Assembly: GCF_000016325.1 (NCBI RefSeq)
Contig: NC_009436.1
Span: 1,488,001-1,552,000 of the forward strand
Direction of reading: 5' to 3'
DNA from: Enterobacter sp. 638
Lineage (GTDB): Bacteria; Pseudomonadota; Gammaproteobacteria; Enterobacterales; Enterobacteriaceae
DNA: 64,000 bases
Both the position numbers and the translations under genes were made by a program. This document shows, one piece after another, positions 18,251-29,662 of the stretch; position 1 is the stretch's first letter; the number at the start of each line of letters is the position of its first letter. The notes under the pieces are model-generated. The model was given only the letters and a program-made list of their open reading frames with translations. It did no database searches and was not told where the DNA came from.

Positions 18251-18982
18251 TTATTGTGGGAACCACTGGTCACTGATTTTCTGGTAAGTGCCGTCGGCTT
18301 TAATCGCTTTCAGCGCGCCGTTCAGTTTTTCCAGTAGGGCTTTGTTATCCGGGCGAACCGCGATGCCAAGGCCTGTACCAAAGTACTGCGCGTCGGTCAC
18401 TTTTTCCGTCGCTTTACCCAACTGAGGGTTGGTTTTCAGCCACTCATTCACCACGGCGGTATCGCCAAACACACCATCAATACGGCCATTTTTCAGGTCG
18501 ATAATCGCGTTCTGGTAGCTATCGTAAGCCACGGTTTTGACTTCAGGATGTTGGTCCTGCAGATATTTCTGGTGCGTGGTGCCATTTTCCATCCCGATGC
18601 GTTTGCCTTTCAGCTCGGCGAAGGATTTGTAGGTGTCTTTTTTCGCAATAACGACCGCAGAGTTAGCGTAGTACGGGTCGGTGAAAGAGACCTGTTTGCT
18701 ACGATCTGGCGTGATGTCCATGCCGGAAATGACCGCATCGTATTTTTTAAATTTCAGCGCCGGGATCAGGCTGTCGAACGCGTGGTTGGTAAAAGTGCAG
18801 TCGGCCTGCATTTGTTTGCACAGCGCTTTCGCCAGGTCGATATCAAAACCCACGATCTGATTGCTGGCATCCAGCGATTCAAATGGCGGATAGGTGGCGG
18901 AAACGCCGAAGCTGATTTTATCTGCGGCTGATGCGCCAGCGGCGAAAGTTGCCAGTAATGCGGCCAGAACGTACTTTTTCAT
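18251..18982 (-). CDS. artJ: arginine-binding periplasmic protein ArtJ
   Basis: This protein has 243 residues from the ATG at 18982 (MKKYVLAALLATFAAGASA signal peptide); this start matches the E. coli length and leaves the ArgR box upstream. It is an SBP_bac_3 solute-binding protein with SATYPPFESLDASNQIVGFDIDL. ArtJ binds L-arginine and feeds the ArtPQM transporter. It is a separate transcription unit, divided from artM by a terminator, and has its own promoter region. Confidence 0.96.
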   Translation of the reverse strand: MKKYVLAALLATFAAGASAADKISFGVSATYPPFESLDASNQIVGFDIDLAKALCKQMQADCTFTNHAFDSLIPALKFKKYDAVISGMDITPDRSKQVSFTDPYYANSAVVIAKKDTYKSFAELKGKRIGMENGTTHQKYLQDQHPEVKTVAYDSYQNAIIDLKNGRIDGVFGDTAVVNEWLKTNPQLGKATEKVTDAQYFGTGLGIAVRPDNKALLEKLNGALKAIKADGTYQKISDQWFPQ

Positions 18983-19049
18983 TTTACTGCTCCCGTCTGT
19001 CAATCTGTCTTATGCGCCGTGTCTTCGGCATAAATCAACAATGCCATTT

Positions 19050-19067
19050 ATTGAATTTGTATGCAAT
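19050..19067 (-). promoter_or_regulatory. ARG box upstream of artJ
   Basis: TGAAT-TTGT-ATGCA (19052-19065) matches the ArgR half-site pair TGAAT-N4-ATTCA with one mismatch. A second, weaker box may follow after three bases (19071-19088). ArgR control of artJ is established in E. coli. Confidence 0.7.
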
Positions 19068-19097
19068 AAAAATGATTAAATATTATTGAGTTTATAA

Positions 19098-19134
19098 AAA
19101 AAGACGGGCAGTGGTTAGACTTGCCCGTCTTTCA
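19098..19134 (-). terminator. terminator after artM
   Basis: A stem AGACGGGCA with TGCCCGTCT is flanked by A and T runs on both sides. On the minus strand it ends the artPIQM transcript. Confidence 0.85.
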
Positions 19135-19160
19135 AATTCATGGTTTATGCAGTTTATTGA

Positions 19161-19829
19161 TTAATTCCTGCGCTCAAAGGCCAGCGCTTTGTTCTCGATA
19201 AGACGCATCATCAGCGTCAGCAGACCGTTCACAATCAGATAAACCAGACCTGCCGCACCAAACACCATGACGTCATAGGTGCGACCGTACAGCAGCTGTC
19301 CGTGACCCATTACTTCCATCAATGTGATGGTGTAAGCCAAAGAGGTGCTTTTAAACACCAGCACCACTTCGTTGGAATAGGAAGAGAGCGCGCGTTTAAA
19401 CGCATACGGCAGCAGGATCGCCAGCGTGTCTTTCTTGCTCATCCCCAGAGCGCCGCAGGATTGCCACTGGCCTTCCGGAATGGCGCGGATCGCGCCATAG
19501 AAAAGCTGTGTGGTATACGCCGCACTGTTTAGCGACAGGGCAATCAACGCGCAAAGCCAGGGTTCAGACAGCAGATGCCAGATAACCGGGTATTCCTGCA
19601 GCGTCGGGAACTGGCCCGGACCGTAGTAAATCAGGAAGATCTGCACCAGCAGCGGCGTACCCGTAAACAGCGTGATGTACGCGCGAACAATCCACACCAG
19701 CACCGGCGTTTTGAGCGTCAGAACGATGGTAAAAATCAGCGCCAGAATCAGAGCCACCACGATGGACGCCACGGTCAGCGTCAGGCTGGTGTGCAGCCCT
19801 TTCATCAGCTCAGGTAAATACTCAAGCAT
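19161..19829 (-). CDS. artM: arginine ABC transporter permease ArtM
   Basis: This 222-residue HisM/QM-family permease has about five helices. The N-terminus is [20 protein letters not shown], and the EAA-type loop is GALGMSKKDTLAILLPYAFKRAL. It forms the membrane pore with ArtQ. Its start codon overlaps the artQ stop region (shared base 19829), so translation is coupled. Confidence 0.95.
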   Translation of the reverse strand: MLEYLPELMKGLHTSLTLTVASIVVALILALIFTIVLTLKTPVLVWIVRAYITLFTGTPLLVQIFLIYYGPGQFPTLQEYPVIWHLLSEPWLCALIALSLNSAAYTTQLFYGAIRAIPEGQWQSCGALGMSKKDTLAILLPYAFKRALSSYSNEVVLVFKSTSLAYTITLMEVMGHGQLLYGRTYDVMVFGAAGLVYLIVNGLLTLMMRLIENKALAFERRN

Positions 19830-20545
19830 CAGCCGGGTCTCCGTTCAAAGCGCGTGGCGCGTAGGTCAATGCGTTTCAGAACGTACTGACTCAGCAACGT
19901 GATCACCAGGTAGATAGCCGCCGCAACGATATACCAGGTGAAGGGCTCCTGGGTGCGGGTGGCAATGCTTTTGGTCTGTAGCATTAAATCGTTCACGCTT
20001 ATCAGGCTAACCAGCGCGGTATCTTTCAGCAATACCAGCCACTGATTTCCCAGGCCCGGCAGGGCATGACGCCACATCTGCGGCATCACCAGACGGAAGA
20101 AAATCGCCGTCTTAGATAAACCCAACGCCTGACCGGATTCCCACTGCCCAATCGGAACCGCTTTCAGTGCACCGCGTAGCGTTTGCGACGCGTAGGCGGA
20201 ATAGAGCAGAGAAAGCGCGATCACGCCGCACAGGAACGGGCTGACGTCAAAGTTCTCGATCTGCATTTGCACGGGAATCTGGGCAAAACCCAGGTTTAGC
20301 GTGAAGCCGTCAGACAGCGTCAGCAGCAGCTGTGAAGAGCCGAAATAGATAAACAGGACCACCAGAATTTCTGGTAGTCCGCGCAGGACAGTGACCAGCG
20401 CGGAGCCAATCCATGCGATTGGGCGCCATTTCGCTGACTCCCACACCGCAAAGACCATCGCCAGCGCCAGGCCGATAATGAGTGCACAAACGGCAAGGCC
20501 GACGGTCATCCCGGCGGCGCTTGCTAGAGGAAAAAATTCGTTCAT
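19829..20545 (-). CDS. artQ: arginine ABC transporter permease ArtQ
   Basis: This 238-residue permease of the polar amino acid family has the loop [24 protein letters not shown] and helices at both ends. It pairs with ArtM and is driven by ArtP. It lies six bases after artI in the same operon. Confidence 0.95.
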   Translation of the reverse strand: MNEFFPLASAAGMTVGLAVCALIIGLALAMVFAVWESAKWRPIAWIGSALVTVLRGLPEILVVLFIYFGSSQLLLTLSDGFTLNLGFAQIPVQMQIENFDVSPFLCGVIALSLLYSAYASQTLRGALKAVPIGQWESGQALGLSKTAIFFRLVMPQMWRHALPGLGNQWLVLLKDTALVSLISVNDLMLQTKSIATRTQEPFTWYIVAAAIYLVITLLSQYVLKRIDLRATRFERRPG

Positions 20546-20551
20546 CAGATC

Positions 20552-21283
20552 TTACTTCTGGAACCATTTGGCATAGATGGTTTCGTAGGTGCCGTCTTTT
20601 TTCACTTTTTCGAGAGCAGCGTTGAATTTCTGCTGCAATTCAGTGTTGCCCTGACGTACCGCGATGCCCAGACCCGTACCGAAGTAATCTTTATCGGTCA
20701 CTTTATCGCCGACTGGCGCCAGCTTATCGTTGGCTTTCAGCCATTCGGTGACTACCGCAGTATCACCAAAGACCGCGTCGATACGACCATTTTGCAGATC
20801 CAGTTTCGCATTCTGGTAGCTGTCGTAAGGCACGGTGGTGATTTCCGGATGTTTATCCATGATAAATTTCTGGTGCGTCGTGCCGTTCTGTACGCCGACT
20901 TTTTTGCCTTTCAGCAGATCAATAGAGGCAAATTTGCCTTTCTGACCGATGAACAGGGCGGAGTTGTCGTAGTAAGGCGTTGAGAACAGAACCTGTTTTT
21001 CACGCTCCGGGGTGATGTCCATACCGGCCATCACTGCGTCGATGCGCTTGAATTTCAGGCTTGGGATCAGGCTATCGAAAGACTGGTTGGCGAAGGTGCA
21101 GGTCGCGTCGATCTCTTTACACAGCGCGTTGGCCAGGTCCACGTCAAAGCCGACAATTTTGTTGTTCGCATCGATAGACTCAAACGGAGGATACGAGGCT
21201 TCAGTGGCAAAGCGGATGGTCTGTGCTGCGGTAGCGGAAAGGCTGATGCTAGCAAGCAGTGCGGCAATCAATACTTTTTTCAT
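20552..21283 (-). CDS. artI: ArtI, periplasmic amino-acid-binding protein of the art system
   Basis: The ATG at 21283 gives 243 residues as in E. coli, with signal peptide MKKVLIAALLASISLSATA. The binding fold shows FATEASYPPFESIDANNKIVG and GVQNGTTHQKFIMDKHPEIT. It is a close paralogue of ArtJ; in E. coli ArtI does not clearly bind arginine, so its ligand is uncertain. The longer reading frame upstream overlaps artP and is not used here. Confidence 0.95.
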   Translation of the reverse strand: MKKVLIAALLASISLSATAAQTIRFATEASYPPFESIDANNKIVGFDVDLANALCKEIDATCTFANQSFDSLIPSLKFKRIDAVMAGMDITPEREKQVLFSTPYYDNSALFIGQKGKFASIDLLKGKKVGVQNGTTHQKFIMDKHPEITTVPYDSYQNAKLDLQNGRIDAVFGDTAVVTEWLKANDKLAPVGDKVTDKDYFGTGLGIAVRQGNTELQQKFNAALEKVKKDGTYETIYAKWFQK

Positions 21284-21302
21284 TATCATTTTCCCTAACA
21301 CA

Positions 21303-22031
21303 TCAGTGAGATAAATAGTTTTTAAAGGCGTCAGTTTGCGGAGCGGTGAAGCAGCTCGCATCCCCTTGCTCGACGATAAGACCGTTTTCCATATACACCA
21401 CGCGGCTGGCGGTTTTGCGCGCCACTTCCACTTCGTGCGTCACGATGACTTGCGTGATATTCGTTTCAGCCAGTTCGCGGATGATGCTGACGATCTGGGC
21501 GGTAATTTCCGGATCCAGCGCGGCGGTTGGCTCATCGAACAGCAGTACAGCGGGTTCCATCATCAGCGCACGGGCAATTGCCACACGTTGCTGTTGACCA
21601 CCGGAAAGATGCAGTGGATAGCGGTCGCTGTACGGTTTCAGGCGCAAACGTTCCAGTAACTTTTCGGCACGCGCCAGCGCCTGATCTTTGCTTAAACCCA
21701 GCACGCGGCAGGGCGCTTCAATCAGGTTTTGCTGTACGGTCAGGTGCGGCCAGAGATTATATTGCTGAAAGACCATGCCGACGTTCTGACGCAAATCGCG
21801 GATCGCTTTCTCAGACGGCGTTTTGGCAAAATCAAAGTGATTTCCGGCGATAGCAAGCGTGCCGGAACGTGGCATTTCAAGCAGATTGAGGACGCGCAGC
21901 AGTGAGCTTTTACCTGCGCCGCTTGGGCCAAGTAAAACCAGCGTTTCGCCCTCGGGGCAGTTCAGCGTGATGTCGAACAGCGCCTGGTGTGCGCCGTAGA
22001 AGCAGTTAATGCCGTTTAGTTGAATACTCAT
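21303..22031 (-). CDS. artP: arginine ABC transporter ATPase ArtP
   Basis: This 242-residue ATPase is the first gene of artPIQM. Walker A is GPSGAGKSS, the Q-loop [11 protein letters not shown], the signature LSGGQQQR, Walker [13 protein letters not shown] and the switch VTHEVEVA. Paired ARG boxes lie about 60-100 bases upstream. Confidence 0.97.
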   Translation of the reverse strand: MSIQLNGINCFYGAHQALFDITLNCPEGETLVLLGPSGAGKSSLLRVLNLLEMPRSGTLAIAGNHFDFAKTPSEKAIRDLRQNVGMVFQQYNLWPHLTVQQNLIEAPCRVLGLSKDQALARAEKLLERLRLKPYSDRYPLHLSGGQQQRVAIARALMMEPAVLLFDEPTAALDPEITAQIVSIIRELAETNITQVIVTHEVEVARKTASRVVYMENGLIVEQGDASCFTAPQTDAFKNYLSH

Positions 22032-22092
22032 CGGGGCAGTCTTTACTCATCCAGGCAATCTATAGCAATTGAGGCCGCAGATAGTACCGTTG

Positions 22093-22131
22093 ACAGAATA
22101 GTTATGCAATATTTATGCGTTAAAAGTTAAA
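22093..22131 (-). promoter_or_regulatory. paired ARG boxes of artPIQM
   Basis: The first box is AGAAT-AGTT-ATGCA (22095-22108). After a three-base gap a weaker second box follows, TGCGT-TAAA-AGTTA (about 22116-22129). The 3-base spacing between 18-base boxes is the ArgR arrangement. Confidence 0.6.
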
Positions 22132-22248
22132 TATAACCCGTAATTCTATCTAAACATAGCACAAAATAGCGGAAGGCAAATGGGGCGAGAATAAATGTCG
22201 GCATTCCTCATGAAATGCCGGACATTTTACGGGGGTAACGGTTTTTAC

Positions 22249-22767
22249 TCAGCGATTTTCAATCGACTGGCGCAGAGTGCCAGCCGGGGCGTGGACGCTG
22301 CCACCGATATAGCGGACGTCATCAATTGCCCAGCATTGACCTTCGCGAATCATCAGCACTTCGTCCTGCCAGGACTGGTCGCCTTGAGTCAGTTTCACTC
22401 TTAACGGGATGTTTCGCGCGTCGGTATTTGGGATGGTCGAGGCGCTGGCAACCTTCGCACTGTCAGGCGGCGTGGTGCGACTGGAGAACGGATCGGACTG
22501 AAGCAGCGCGTTGTGCTGCGGGTCGCGGGTGGCATCGCTCAGCAGTTTCGCCAGGTTGTCGCTCAGATACGGGCGCAGGGCGGTGATGTCGTTGTTGCGA
22601 TGCTGAATTCGGTAGTCGTAGAACTGCTGGGCTACCACATCAGGACCGCCGTCAATACAAGGGCCGCTGCGGGTTCCGATATCCTTGAAAGCCGGTGTAA
22701 CAGGCGTGGTGCAGGCGCTGAGCAGCAGCGCGCAGGGCACCAAAAGCGTCAAAGCAGAATAGCGCAT
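22249..22767 (-). CDS. ybjP: YbjP lipoprotein
   Basis: This 172-residue protein has a lipoprotein signal: MRYSALTLLVPCALLLSAC, with the lipobox LSAC and Cys19 as the acylation site. The rest contains PDVVAQQFYDYRIQH and CWAIDDVRYIGG and matches E. coli YbjP (171). It is membrane-anchored in the periplasm. Function is unknown. It is divergent from ybjQ. Confidence 0.93.
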   Translation of the reverse strand: MRYSALTLLVPCALLLSACTTPVTPAFKDIGTRSGPCIDGGPDVVAQQFYDYRIQHRNNDITALRPYLSDNLAKLLSDATRDPQHNALLQSDPFSSRTTPPDSAKVASASTIPNTDARNIPLRVKLTQGDQSWQDEVLMIREGQCWAIDDVRYIGGSVHAPAGTLRQSIENR

Positions 22768-22933
22768 GTTGATTTCCTTAATGATTAACTATCCTTTCAA
22801 TCATAGCGTAACGAACCGATAATGCTGGGGAAGTGATGCGCTAAGGCATTGAACGCTATACCCGTCATTCGTCGGGTTGCCGACGTGTTGTCGCCACACG
22901 GCGGGTTCAGGACAGGCAAAAAGGAGAGATACA

Positions 22934-23257
22934 ATGCAATTTTCAACAACCCCTACGCTGGAAGGACAACCGATTGTCGAGTATTGCGGCGTGGTGACGG
23001 GTGAAGCCATTCTGGGGGCGAATATTTTCCGCGACTTTTTTGCTGGCATCCGCGATATCGTCGGTGGACGTTCCGGTGCCTATGAAAAAGAGCTACGCAA
23101 GGCGCGCGAAATCGCGTTTAAAGAGCTGGGCGAGCAGGCCAAAGCGTTGGGCGCTGACGCGGTGGTGGGGATTGATATCGACTATGAAACGGTCGGTAAA
23201 GACGCCAGCATGCTGATGGTGAGCGTCAGTGGTACCGCGGTGAAAACGCGTCGATGA
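22934..23257 (+). CDS. ybjQ: YbjQ, UPF0145 family protein
   Basis: This 107-residue protein of the YbjQ/UPF0145 (DUF74) family matches E. coli YbjQ, with [21 protein letters not shown], the glycine-rich [19 protein letters not shown] and [15 protein letters not shown]. The ATG at 22934 is preceded by AAGGAGAG. Family members probably form pentameric heavy-metal-binding-like folds; the function is unproven. The stop overlaps the amiD start by four bases (ATGA). Confidence 0.94.
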   Translation: MQFSTTPTLEGQPIVEYCGVVTGEAILGANIFRDFFAGIRDIVGGRSGAYEKELRKAREIAFKELGEQAKALGADAVVGIDIDYETVGKDASMLMVSVSGTAVKTRR

Positions 23258-24084
23258 AACGTTTGCTGTCCCTTTCCCTGCTGGCGTTGCTGCTGGTGGG
23301 ATGCGCGGGAGAAAAGGGCATCGTCGATAAAGGGGCGTATGAGCTGGATACCCGCCATCAGGCGCAGGCAGCGTATCCCCGCATCAAAGTGCTGGTTATC
23401 CATTATACGGCTGATGATTTCGACAGTTCGCTGGCCACGCTGACCGATAAACACGTTAGCTCGCATTATCTTATTCCCGCAAAACCGCCTGCACCGGATG
23501 GTAAACCACGCATCTGGCAACTGGTGCCTGAAAGCGAACTGGCCTGGCATGCGGGCGTGAGTTTCTGGCGCGGAACGAACCGTATTAACGACACGTCGAT
23601 TGGCATTGAGCTGGAAAATCGGGGCTGGCAGAAAACGGGTAGCGTGAAGACCTTTACCCCGTTTGAACCTGCGCAAATCGCCGCGCTCATTCCGCTCGCC
23701 AAAGACATTATCGCCCGGTACGACATCAAGCCGCAGAATGTGGTGGCGCATTCTGATATAGCCCCGCAGCGCAAAGACGATCCCGGCCCGCTATTCCCGT
23801 GGCACGCCCTCGCCCAGCAGGGGATTGGCGCATGGCCCGATCCGGCCCGCGTCGCGTTTTATCTCAACGGAAAGCCGCCGTATCAGAGCGTAGAGCCTGA
23901 CGCATTGCTCGATCTGCTGGCGCGTTACGGGTATGAAGTGCCGGAAAATAGCACTGAGGCACAGAAGAAACGGATCATTATGGCGTTTCAGATGCACTAC
24001 CGTCCCGAGGTCTGGAACGGTATTGCGGATGCGCAGTCCATGGCGATTGCCGAGGCGTTATTAGAAAAGTACGGGCAGGGATAA
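23254..24084 (+). CDS. amiD: AmiD, lipoprotein N-acetylmuramoyl-L-alanine amidase
   Basis: This 276-residue outer-membrane lipoprotein has a signal with lipobox LVGC and Cys17. The Amidase_2 domain covers about residues 40-190, with zinc ligands H50 (VLVIHYTAD) and, further on, [23 protein letters not shown]-terminal PG-binding domain follows. It cleaves the amide between muramic acid and L-Ala in peptidoglycan, including anhydro-muropeptides. It is translationally coupled to ybjQ and convergent with ybjS. Confidence 0.96.
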   Translation: MKRLLSLSLLALLLVGCAGEKGIVDKGAYELDTRHQAQAAYPRIKVLVIHYTADDFDSSLATLTDKHVSSHYLIPAKPPAPDGKPRIWQLVPESELAWHAGVSFWRGTNRINDTSIGIELENRGWQKTGSVKTFTPFEPAQIAALIPLAKDIIARYDIKPQNVVAHSDIAPQRKDDPGPLFPWHALAQQGIGAWPDPARVAFYLNGKPPYQSVEPDALLDLLARYGYEVPENSTEAQKKRIIMAFQMHYRPEVWNGIADAQSMAIAEALLEKYGQG

Positions 24085-24090
24085 TTCGCG

Positions 24091-25104
24091 TTAGCGGTGC
24101 AGCTTGCCGTGATCGCGCAGCCACGCCGCCGTGCGCACAATGCCTTCGTCCAGCGTGACGATCGGCTTGTATCCCAACTCATTTTCAGCACGCGTGGTGT
24201 TCAGCGTAAAATCAAAATTGAGCTTCGACACGCCGTAATGGGTCAGTGCGGGTTCTTTGGCCGATTTATTGCCAAAACGCTCCATGCTGCGGGCGATCAT
24301 GTCCAGCATCGGGTACGGCACAGAACGAATGCGGCAGTGAATATTCAGCTCGTTAATCAGACGCTGCACGATGTTACGCAGGCTCTGCGGTTCGCCGTTG
24401 GTGATGTTGTACGCGCGCCCTGAAACAAGATGATCGCACTCCGGCTGACTCGCCAGCCACATCGCATGAATCGCATTTTCAAAATAGGTCATGTCCACCA
24501 GCGCATCGCCACCGCGTGGCAACAGCACGCTGCCGTAGTGATGCATCATCTGCGCCAGACGCGGGATAAACACTTTATCGTGCGGCCCAAACAGGCTTTG
24601 CGGACGCAGAACGGTAAAGCGCGTATGTGGGTTTGACTGCGCCAGCAGATCGATGACCTCTTCGCTGGCAGCTTTGCTGCGCGCAAATTCGCAGGCGAAC
24701 CGCGCCGGGCGGAAATCTTCCTGAATATCGCGATGATGGTGATAGTCAAAATAGAGCGACGGCGAGGAGACATGAATAAAATTACGCACCCCCCACGCGA
24801 CAGACCATTCGCCGAGACGGCGGGTGGCGCGAACGTTCGCGAGGTCAAAGGCTTCCTGCGTTCCCCAGGGCGAGGTAAAACTGGAGCAGTGCCACAGCGT
24901 ATCGATTCCGGCGAGCATCACTTTTGCCTGCGAAGAAACCAGCTCCGTCAGGTCGGCCTGGATGAATTCAGCCCCCATTTTTTGCAGGAGTTTACCCATC
25001 GCTTCGTTGCGACCGGTGGCTCTAACGCTGATGCCTTTGTTGCGCAGAAACTCGACCGCATTTCGGCCTAAGCCGCTGGTGGCGCCGGTAACCAGTACCT
25101 TCAT
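24091..25104 (-). CDS. ybjS: YbjS, NAD(P)-dependent epimerase/dehydratase-like protein
   Basis: The ATG at 25104 ([20 protein letters not shown]) gives 337 residues, the E. coli length; the frame is open further upstream, but those residues are not conserved. It is an extended SDR with a Rossmann GATSGLG motif near residue 7 and [14 protein letters not shown] in the catalytic area (YxxxK variant). The substrate is unknown. It follows ybjT in the same direction, 92 bases apart. Confidence 0.93.
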   Translation of the reverse strand: MKVLVTGATSGLGRNAVEFLRNKGISVRATGRNEAMGKLLQKMGAEFIQADLTELVSSQAKVMLAGIDTLWHCSSFTSPWGTQEAFDLANVRATRRLGEWSVAWGVRNFIHVSSPSLYFDYHHHRDIQEDFRPARFACEFARSKAASEEVIDLLAQSNPHTRFTVLRPQSLFGPHDKVFIPRLAQMMHHYGSVLLPRGGDALVDMTYFENAIHAMWLASQPECDHLVSGRAYNITNGEPQSLRNIVQRLINELNIHCRIRSVPYPMLDMIARSMERFGNKSAKEPALTHYGVSKLNFDFTLNTTRAENELGYKPIVTLDEGIVRTAAWLRDHGKLHR

Positions 25105-25196
25105 ATCAATCCACTGTGTTGAAAAGAATTTCGTGCGCATTCTTCCGTGAATCACGCCACGATGCAATGGGAAAGGTGAAAGAATCAGAGTTTTAA

Positions 25197-26633
25197 TCAG
25201 ACTTTTTCTGACTTGTGTTCTGCAAGATGCGCAATCCGTTTTGCCATGCCACGGAAGATAAACAGGTGCGCCGGGATCATCAACAGCCAGTAAAAAAGCC
25301 CCGGCATTCCGTGCGGATGCCACCATGCGCGCACGTCCAGTTCACGGTGATCGCCTTTGTCTTTCAGCGTAAAGCATAACCGCCCAAGGCCGGGCGCTTT
25401 CATGCCGAACAGCAGCGCCAGCTGTTTTTCTGGCTCAACGATGATTACTTTCCAGCTATCGACCGTATCACCAGGCTGGAGCATGGCGTGTGCTGGACGG
25501 CCTTTAGCCAGCTTGTGTCCCACCAGCAGATCCAGCATCCCGCGCGTTTGCCAAAGAATATTGCCAAAGAAATAGCGCTCTTTGCCGCCAATTTGATTGA
25601 CCACTTCCCAGAGGGCTTCAAGGCTGGCGCTGGTTTTCACCGTGAATCCCGCCTGTTTGGCGTAATAACCGTACTCCGGACGCCAGCGTGCAAAGGCCTG
25701 CGCGTCGTAACCCCAGTCGCTGGAGTTCACCAGTTTTTCTTCTTCTTTTAACGTGTTGCGCACGGCGTCGTCGAAACGAATCAGATCCTGTGGGATCAGC
25801 GCACGTAATTCGCGGTCATCGGCCAGCAGATCGTGTTTCAGCCCCTGGATCAGCGCTTTGGCCGTCGTTGGCGGAACGGACGTAATCACATTCAAAAACC
25901 AGACGGAGATCCAACTGGTCGGGAAGGGGATGGGCACCAGCAAGCGGCGACGCCCGCTGACCCTCATAAAATGCTCAAACTGTTCCTGATAGCTCAGCAC
26001 TTCCGGTCCGGCGGCTTCCAGCACGCGATGTTGCGTGCTGGGATGATTCAGCAGTTCCATCAGATAATGCAGCAGATTTTCTAGCGCAATCGGTGTGGTG
26101 CGGGAGCGCACCCAGCGCGGCGGCGTCAGAATCGGCAGGTTGTAAACCATATCGCGCATTACTTCGAAAGCCGCTGACCCTGCGCCCACGATGATCCCGG
26201 CACGTAATTCGGTGAGCGGAATATCGGCACTGCGCAGCGTTTCCGCCGTAAGCTGGCGCGCGCGCAGGTGATCGGACTGCTCGCTTTCAGGCGCCTGCAA
26301 TGAGCTTAAGAAAATAATCTGCTTAACGGGGGTTTCCAGCAGGGCATCGCGTACGTTCAACGCCACCTGGCGCTCGTGCGCGATAAAATCACCGCCTTCG
26401 CCCATGCTGTGCACCAGATAATAGAGCGTATCGACGCCTTCCAGCAGGACGGGCAGTTCCTTCGGCCAGTTGAGATCGACATTGTGACAGCTGACGTTGG
26501 GCAGGTTTAGCTTCTGGAGGCGCTCAGTGTTGCGTGCCGCCGCCAGCACCTGATGTCCTTGCTCACTTAATGCGGACGTCAAATGCTGACCGATATAGCC
26601 ACTGGCGCCGAGCACCAGAATACGTTGCGGCAC
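25197..26633 (-). CDS. ybjT: YbjT, NAD(P)-binding Rossmann protein with DUF2867
   Basis: This 478-residue protein (E. coli 476) has an SDR-like NmrA-type N-terminus with [10 protein letters not shown] and [13 protein letters not shown]. The C-terminal DUF2867 domain (about 330-470) has a hydrophobic end, [21 protein letters not shown], that suggests membrane association. Its substrate is unknown. It lies ten bases after ltaE. Confidence 0.94.
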   Translation of the reverse strand: MPQRILVLGASGYIGQHLTSALSEQGHQVLAAARNTERLQKLNLPNVSCHNVDLNWPKELPVLLEGVDTLYYLVHSMGEGGDFIAHERQVALNVRDALLETPVKQIIFLSSLQAPESEQSDHLRARQLTAETLRSADIPLTELRAGIIVGAGSAAFEVMRDMVYNLPILTPPRWVRSRTTPIALENLLHYLMELLNHPSTQHRVLEAAGPEVLSYQEQFEHFMRVSGRRRLLVPIPFPTSWISVWFLNVITSVPPTTAKALIQGLKHDLLADDRELRALIPQDLIRFDDAVRNTLKEEEKLVNSSDWGYDAQAFARWRPEYGYYAKQAGFTVKTSASLEALWEVVNQIGGKERYFFGNILWQTRGMLDLLVGHKLAKGRPAHAMLQPGDTVDSWKVIIVEPEKQLALLFGMKAPGLGRLCFTLKDKGDHRELDVRAWWHPHGMPGLFYWLLMIPAHLFIFRGMAKRIAHLAEHKSEKV

Positions 26634-26643
26634 GGTGTGCTCC

Positions 26644-27645
26644 TTAGCGCTGTAAAAAGGCCTGCCAGTGTTTGACCACGTCAGAAAGCTGTTCGCGGCT
26701 CACGTCGAGATGCATCACCAGGCGCACTACTGGGGAAGCGTTGATCAGCACGCCACGGGATTTCATGAATTCACCCAGCGCGGCAGCGTTTTCATCACCC
26801 ACGCGAATGAACAGCATATTGGTGTCGTGACGCATCACGTCCGCGCCGATTTCACGCAGTTGAGTCGCCATCCACGCGGCATTGTCATGATCGTCTTTCA
26901 GACGCGCAACGTTGTTTTTCAGCGCATACAATCCGGCCGCGGCCAGAATTCCGGCCTGACGCATGCCGCCGCCGGTCATTTTACGCCAGCGATTGGCGCG
27001 CTTGATGTAATCCGCATCGCCCACCAGCAGCGAGCCGACCGGCGTTCCCAGACCTTTGGAAAGACAAATGGTGAACGAATCGCAGTATTGGGTGATCTCT
27101 TTCAGCTCGCAGCCATACTCCACCACGGCGTTAAAGATGCGCGCACCGTCGACGTGCAATCCCAGATTGCGCTCGCGGGTAAACTCCCACGCGGCTTTTA
27201 AATATTCGCGCGGAAGCACTTTCCCGTTGTGGGTATTTTCCAGACTGAGCAGTTTGGTCCGTGCGAAGTGAATATCGTCGGCTTTGATTTTGGCCGCGAC
27301 TTTATCCAGTGGCAGGGAGCCGTCAGACGCGGCGTCAATAGGCTGCGGCTGAATGCTGCCGAGCACCGCTGCGCCACCCGCTTCGTACAGATAGTTATGC
27401 GCGCCCTGGCCAACAATGTACTCTTCGCCGCGCTCGCAATGGCTGAGCAATGCCACCAGATTGGCCTGCGTGCCGGTGGGCAGGAACAGCGCCGCCTCTT
27501 TACCGCTTAATTCTGCGGCGTAGCGCTGGAGTTCGTTGACCGTTGGGTCATCACCGTACACGTCGTCCCCGACCGGCGCGGCCATCATCTCTTCAAGCAT
27601 GGCGCGACTCGGACGGGTAACGGTATCACTGCGTAAATCAATCAT
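26644..27645 (-). CDS. ltaE: LtaE, low-specificity L-threonine aldolase
   Basis: This 333-residue PLP enzyme is fold-type I. Sequence landmarks are [47 protein letters not shown] and the PLP-lysine segment [14 protein letters not shown]. It splits L-allo-threonine or L-threonine into glycine and acetaldehyde. It is followed by ybjT and ybjS in one direction, probably an operon. An ERIC-like repeat separates it from poxB. Confidence 0.97.
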   Translation of the reverse strand: MIDLRSDTVTRPSRAMLEEMMAAPVGDDVYGDDPTVNELQRYAAELSGKEAALFLPTGTQANLVALLSHCERGEEYIVGQGAHNYLYEAGGAAVLGSIQPQPIDAASDGSLPLDKVAAKIKADDIHFARTKLLSLENTHNGKVLPREYLKAAWEFTRERNLGLHVDGARIFNAVVEYGCELKEITQYCDSFTICLSKGLGTPVGSLLVGDADYIKRANRWRKMTGGGMRQAGILAAAGLYALKNNVARLKDDHDNAAWMATQLREIGADVMRHDTNMLFIRVGDENAAALGEFMKSRGVLINASPVVRLVMHLDVSREQLSDVVKHWQAFLQR

Positions 27646-27656
27646 GGCATATCCTT

Positions 27657-27774
27657 ATATACACGCATCTTTCACGCCTTCGCGTTAGCGGCACCCGCAA
27701 ACCCCAGTCACGTTCTGTGTTCCTGGGGTTTTCAGGCTCGCCGCCTTGACGCATCACGAATGATTTTGCGTATG
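27657..27774. repeat. ERIC-like element between poxB and ltaE
   Basis: TATATACACGCATCTTTCAC at one end, a CCTGGGGTTTTCAGGCTCGC core and AATGATTTTGCGTAT at the other end match ERIC, with more divergence than the copy near rlmC. It occupies almost the whole poxB-ltaE gap. Confidence 0.8.
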
Positions 27775-27791
27775 ACTTTAAAAGGATATTT

Positions 27792-29510
27792 TTACCTGAG
27801 CCAGTTGGTTTTTGCTAGCTCCATCACTTCGTCACCGCGACCGCTAATAATGGCGCGCAGCATATAGAGGCTAAAGCCTTTGGCCTGCTCCAGTTTGATT
27901 TGCGGCGGGATCGCCAGTTCTTCTTTGGCCACCACGACATCCACCAGCACCGGGCCGTCGATGGAAAATGCGCGTTGTAGTGCTTCGTCCACGTCCGCAG
28001 CTTTTTCCACGCGAATGCCCGTGATACCGCAGGCTTCGGCGATTTTTGCAAAGTTGGTATCGTGCAGATCCGTGCCGTCAGTCAGATAGCCACCGGCCTT
28101 CATCTCCATCGCCACGAATCCCAGCACGCTGTTATTGAACACCACAATTTTCAGCGGCAGTTTCATTTGCACCACCGACAAAAAATCGCCCATCAACATG
28201 CTGAATCCGCCGTCGCCGCACATGGCGACAACCTGGCGCTCTGGCGCGGTGGCTTTTGCGCCCAGCGCTTGCGGCATGGCGTTGGCCATTGAACCGTGGT
28301 TGAAGGAGCCGATGAGTCGGCGCTTCCCGTTCATTTTCAGATAACGCGCGGCCCAGACGGTGGGGGTGCCCACATCGCAGGTAAAGATGGCGTCATCAGC
28401 GGCGAAATGGCTGATCTGCTGTGCCAGATACTGCGGATGAATCGCCTTTTCGCTTGGTTTAGCGAGGTCGTCCAGCCCTTTGCGTGCGTCGCGATAATCA
28501 CTGAGCGCTTTGTCGAGGAATTTGCGATCGGTTTTCTCTTCCAGATGCGGGAGCAGGGCCGTGAGTGTGGCTTTGATATCGCCAATCAGCGCCATATCGA
28601 CCTTGCTGTGCGAACCAATGCTGCCGGGATTAATATCGATCTGGATGATTTTCGCGTCCGTCGGATAGAACGCGCGATAGGGGAACTGCGTGCCGAGCAG
28701 CACCAGCGTGTCGGCGTTCATCATGGTGTGGAAGCCGCTGGAAAAACCGATCAGGCCGGTCATTCCCACGTCGTACGGGTTATCGTACTCCACATGTTCT
28801 TTGCCGCGCAGGGCATGAACAATCGGTGCTTTCAGTTTGCCGGCAAATTCCAGCAGCTCTTTATGCGCGCCCGCGCAGCCGCTGCCGCACATCAGGGCAA
28901 TGTTGCTGGAGTAGCGTAAGAGCTGCGCCAGTTTTTTTAATTCTTCTTCCGCTGGCGTGACAACCGGCTGCGGCGCGGGATACCAGTGCGTGCTCGCTCC
29001 TTCTGGCGCGGCTTTCAAGGCCACATCGCCCGGCAAAACCACGACCGAAACGCCGCGATTAAGGATCGCTTTGCGCATCGCAATCGCCATCACCTGCGGG
29101 ATTTGCTCCGGGGTGGAAACCAGCTCGCAGTAGTGGCTACATTCACGGAACAGCTCCTGCGGATGCGTCTCCTGAAAATAGCCGCTGCCAATTTCGCTCG
29201 ACGGAATATGCGCCGCAATGGCCAGCACCGGAACGTGGTTGCGATGGCAGTCGAACAAGCCGTTAATCAAATGCAAATTGCCTGGACCGCACGATCCGGC
29301 GCAAACGGCTAATTCACCTGTCAACTGTGCTTCCGCGCCAGCGGCGAACGCGGCGACCTCTTCATGGCGCGTCGGCATCCATTCGATGGTGCCCATTCGG
29401 TTCAGGCTGTCGCTTAACCCGTTCAGAGAATCGCCAGTCACGCCCCAAATGCGTTTCACTCCGGCTTGTTCCAGCGTTTTCGCGACGTAAGCCGCTACGG
29501 TCTGTTTCAT
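27792..29510 (-). CDS. poxB: pyruvate dehydrogenase (ubiquinone) PoxB
   Basis: This 572-residue ThDP/FAD enzyme is the same length as E. coli PoxB. The N-terminal PYR domain has the catalytic Glu in [13 protein letters not shown], the FAD domain is in the middle, and the PP domain has [14 protein letters not shown] for Mg-ThDP. The C-terminal amphipathic peptide ends AKTNWLR; in E. coli this region mediates membrane activation. It oxidises pyruvate to acetate and CO2, passing electrons to ubiquinone, mainly in stationary phase under RpoS. Confidence 0.97.
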   Translation of the reverse strand: MKQTVAAYVAKTLEQAGVKRIWGVTGDSLNGLSDSLNRMGTIEWMPTRHEEVAAFAAGAEAQLTGELAVCAGSCGPGNLHLINGLFDCHRNHVPVLAIAAHIPSSEIGSGYFQETHPQELFRECSHYCELVSTPEQIPQVMAIAMRKAILNRGVSVVVLPGDVALKAAPEGASTHWYPAPQPVVTPAEEELKKLAQLLRYSSNIALMCGSGCAGAHKELLEFAGKLKAPIVHALRGKEHVEYDNPYDVGMTGLIGFSSGFHTMMNADTLVLLGTQFPYRAFYPTDAKIIQIDINPGSIGSHSKVDMALIGDIKATLTALLPHLEEKTDRKFLDKALSDYRDARKGLDDLAKPSEKAIHPQYLAQQISHFAADDAIFTCDVGTPTVWAARYLKMNGKRRLIGSFNHGSMANAMPQALGAKATAPERQVVAMCGDGGFSMLMGDFLSVVQMKLPLKIVVFNNSVLGFVAMEMKAGGYLTDGTDLHDTNFAKIAEACGITGIRVEKAADVDEALQRAFSIDGPVLVDVVVAKEELAIPPQIKLEQAKGFSLYMLRAIISGRGDEVMELAKTNWLR

Positions 29511-29662
29511 GGGTGTCCATCTCCGTTATGTGATAACGCTTACAAGCTTAGAAGAAAATGGCCGTTCTGCCCGTCAAATCCCCCTGATTAATAGTTACTT
29601 TCATTGTGCAACAATTCGTCATATTCTGATGAAACTTCAAGTAAAAACAGGAATCATTTCAG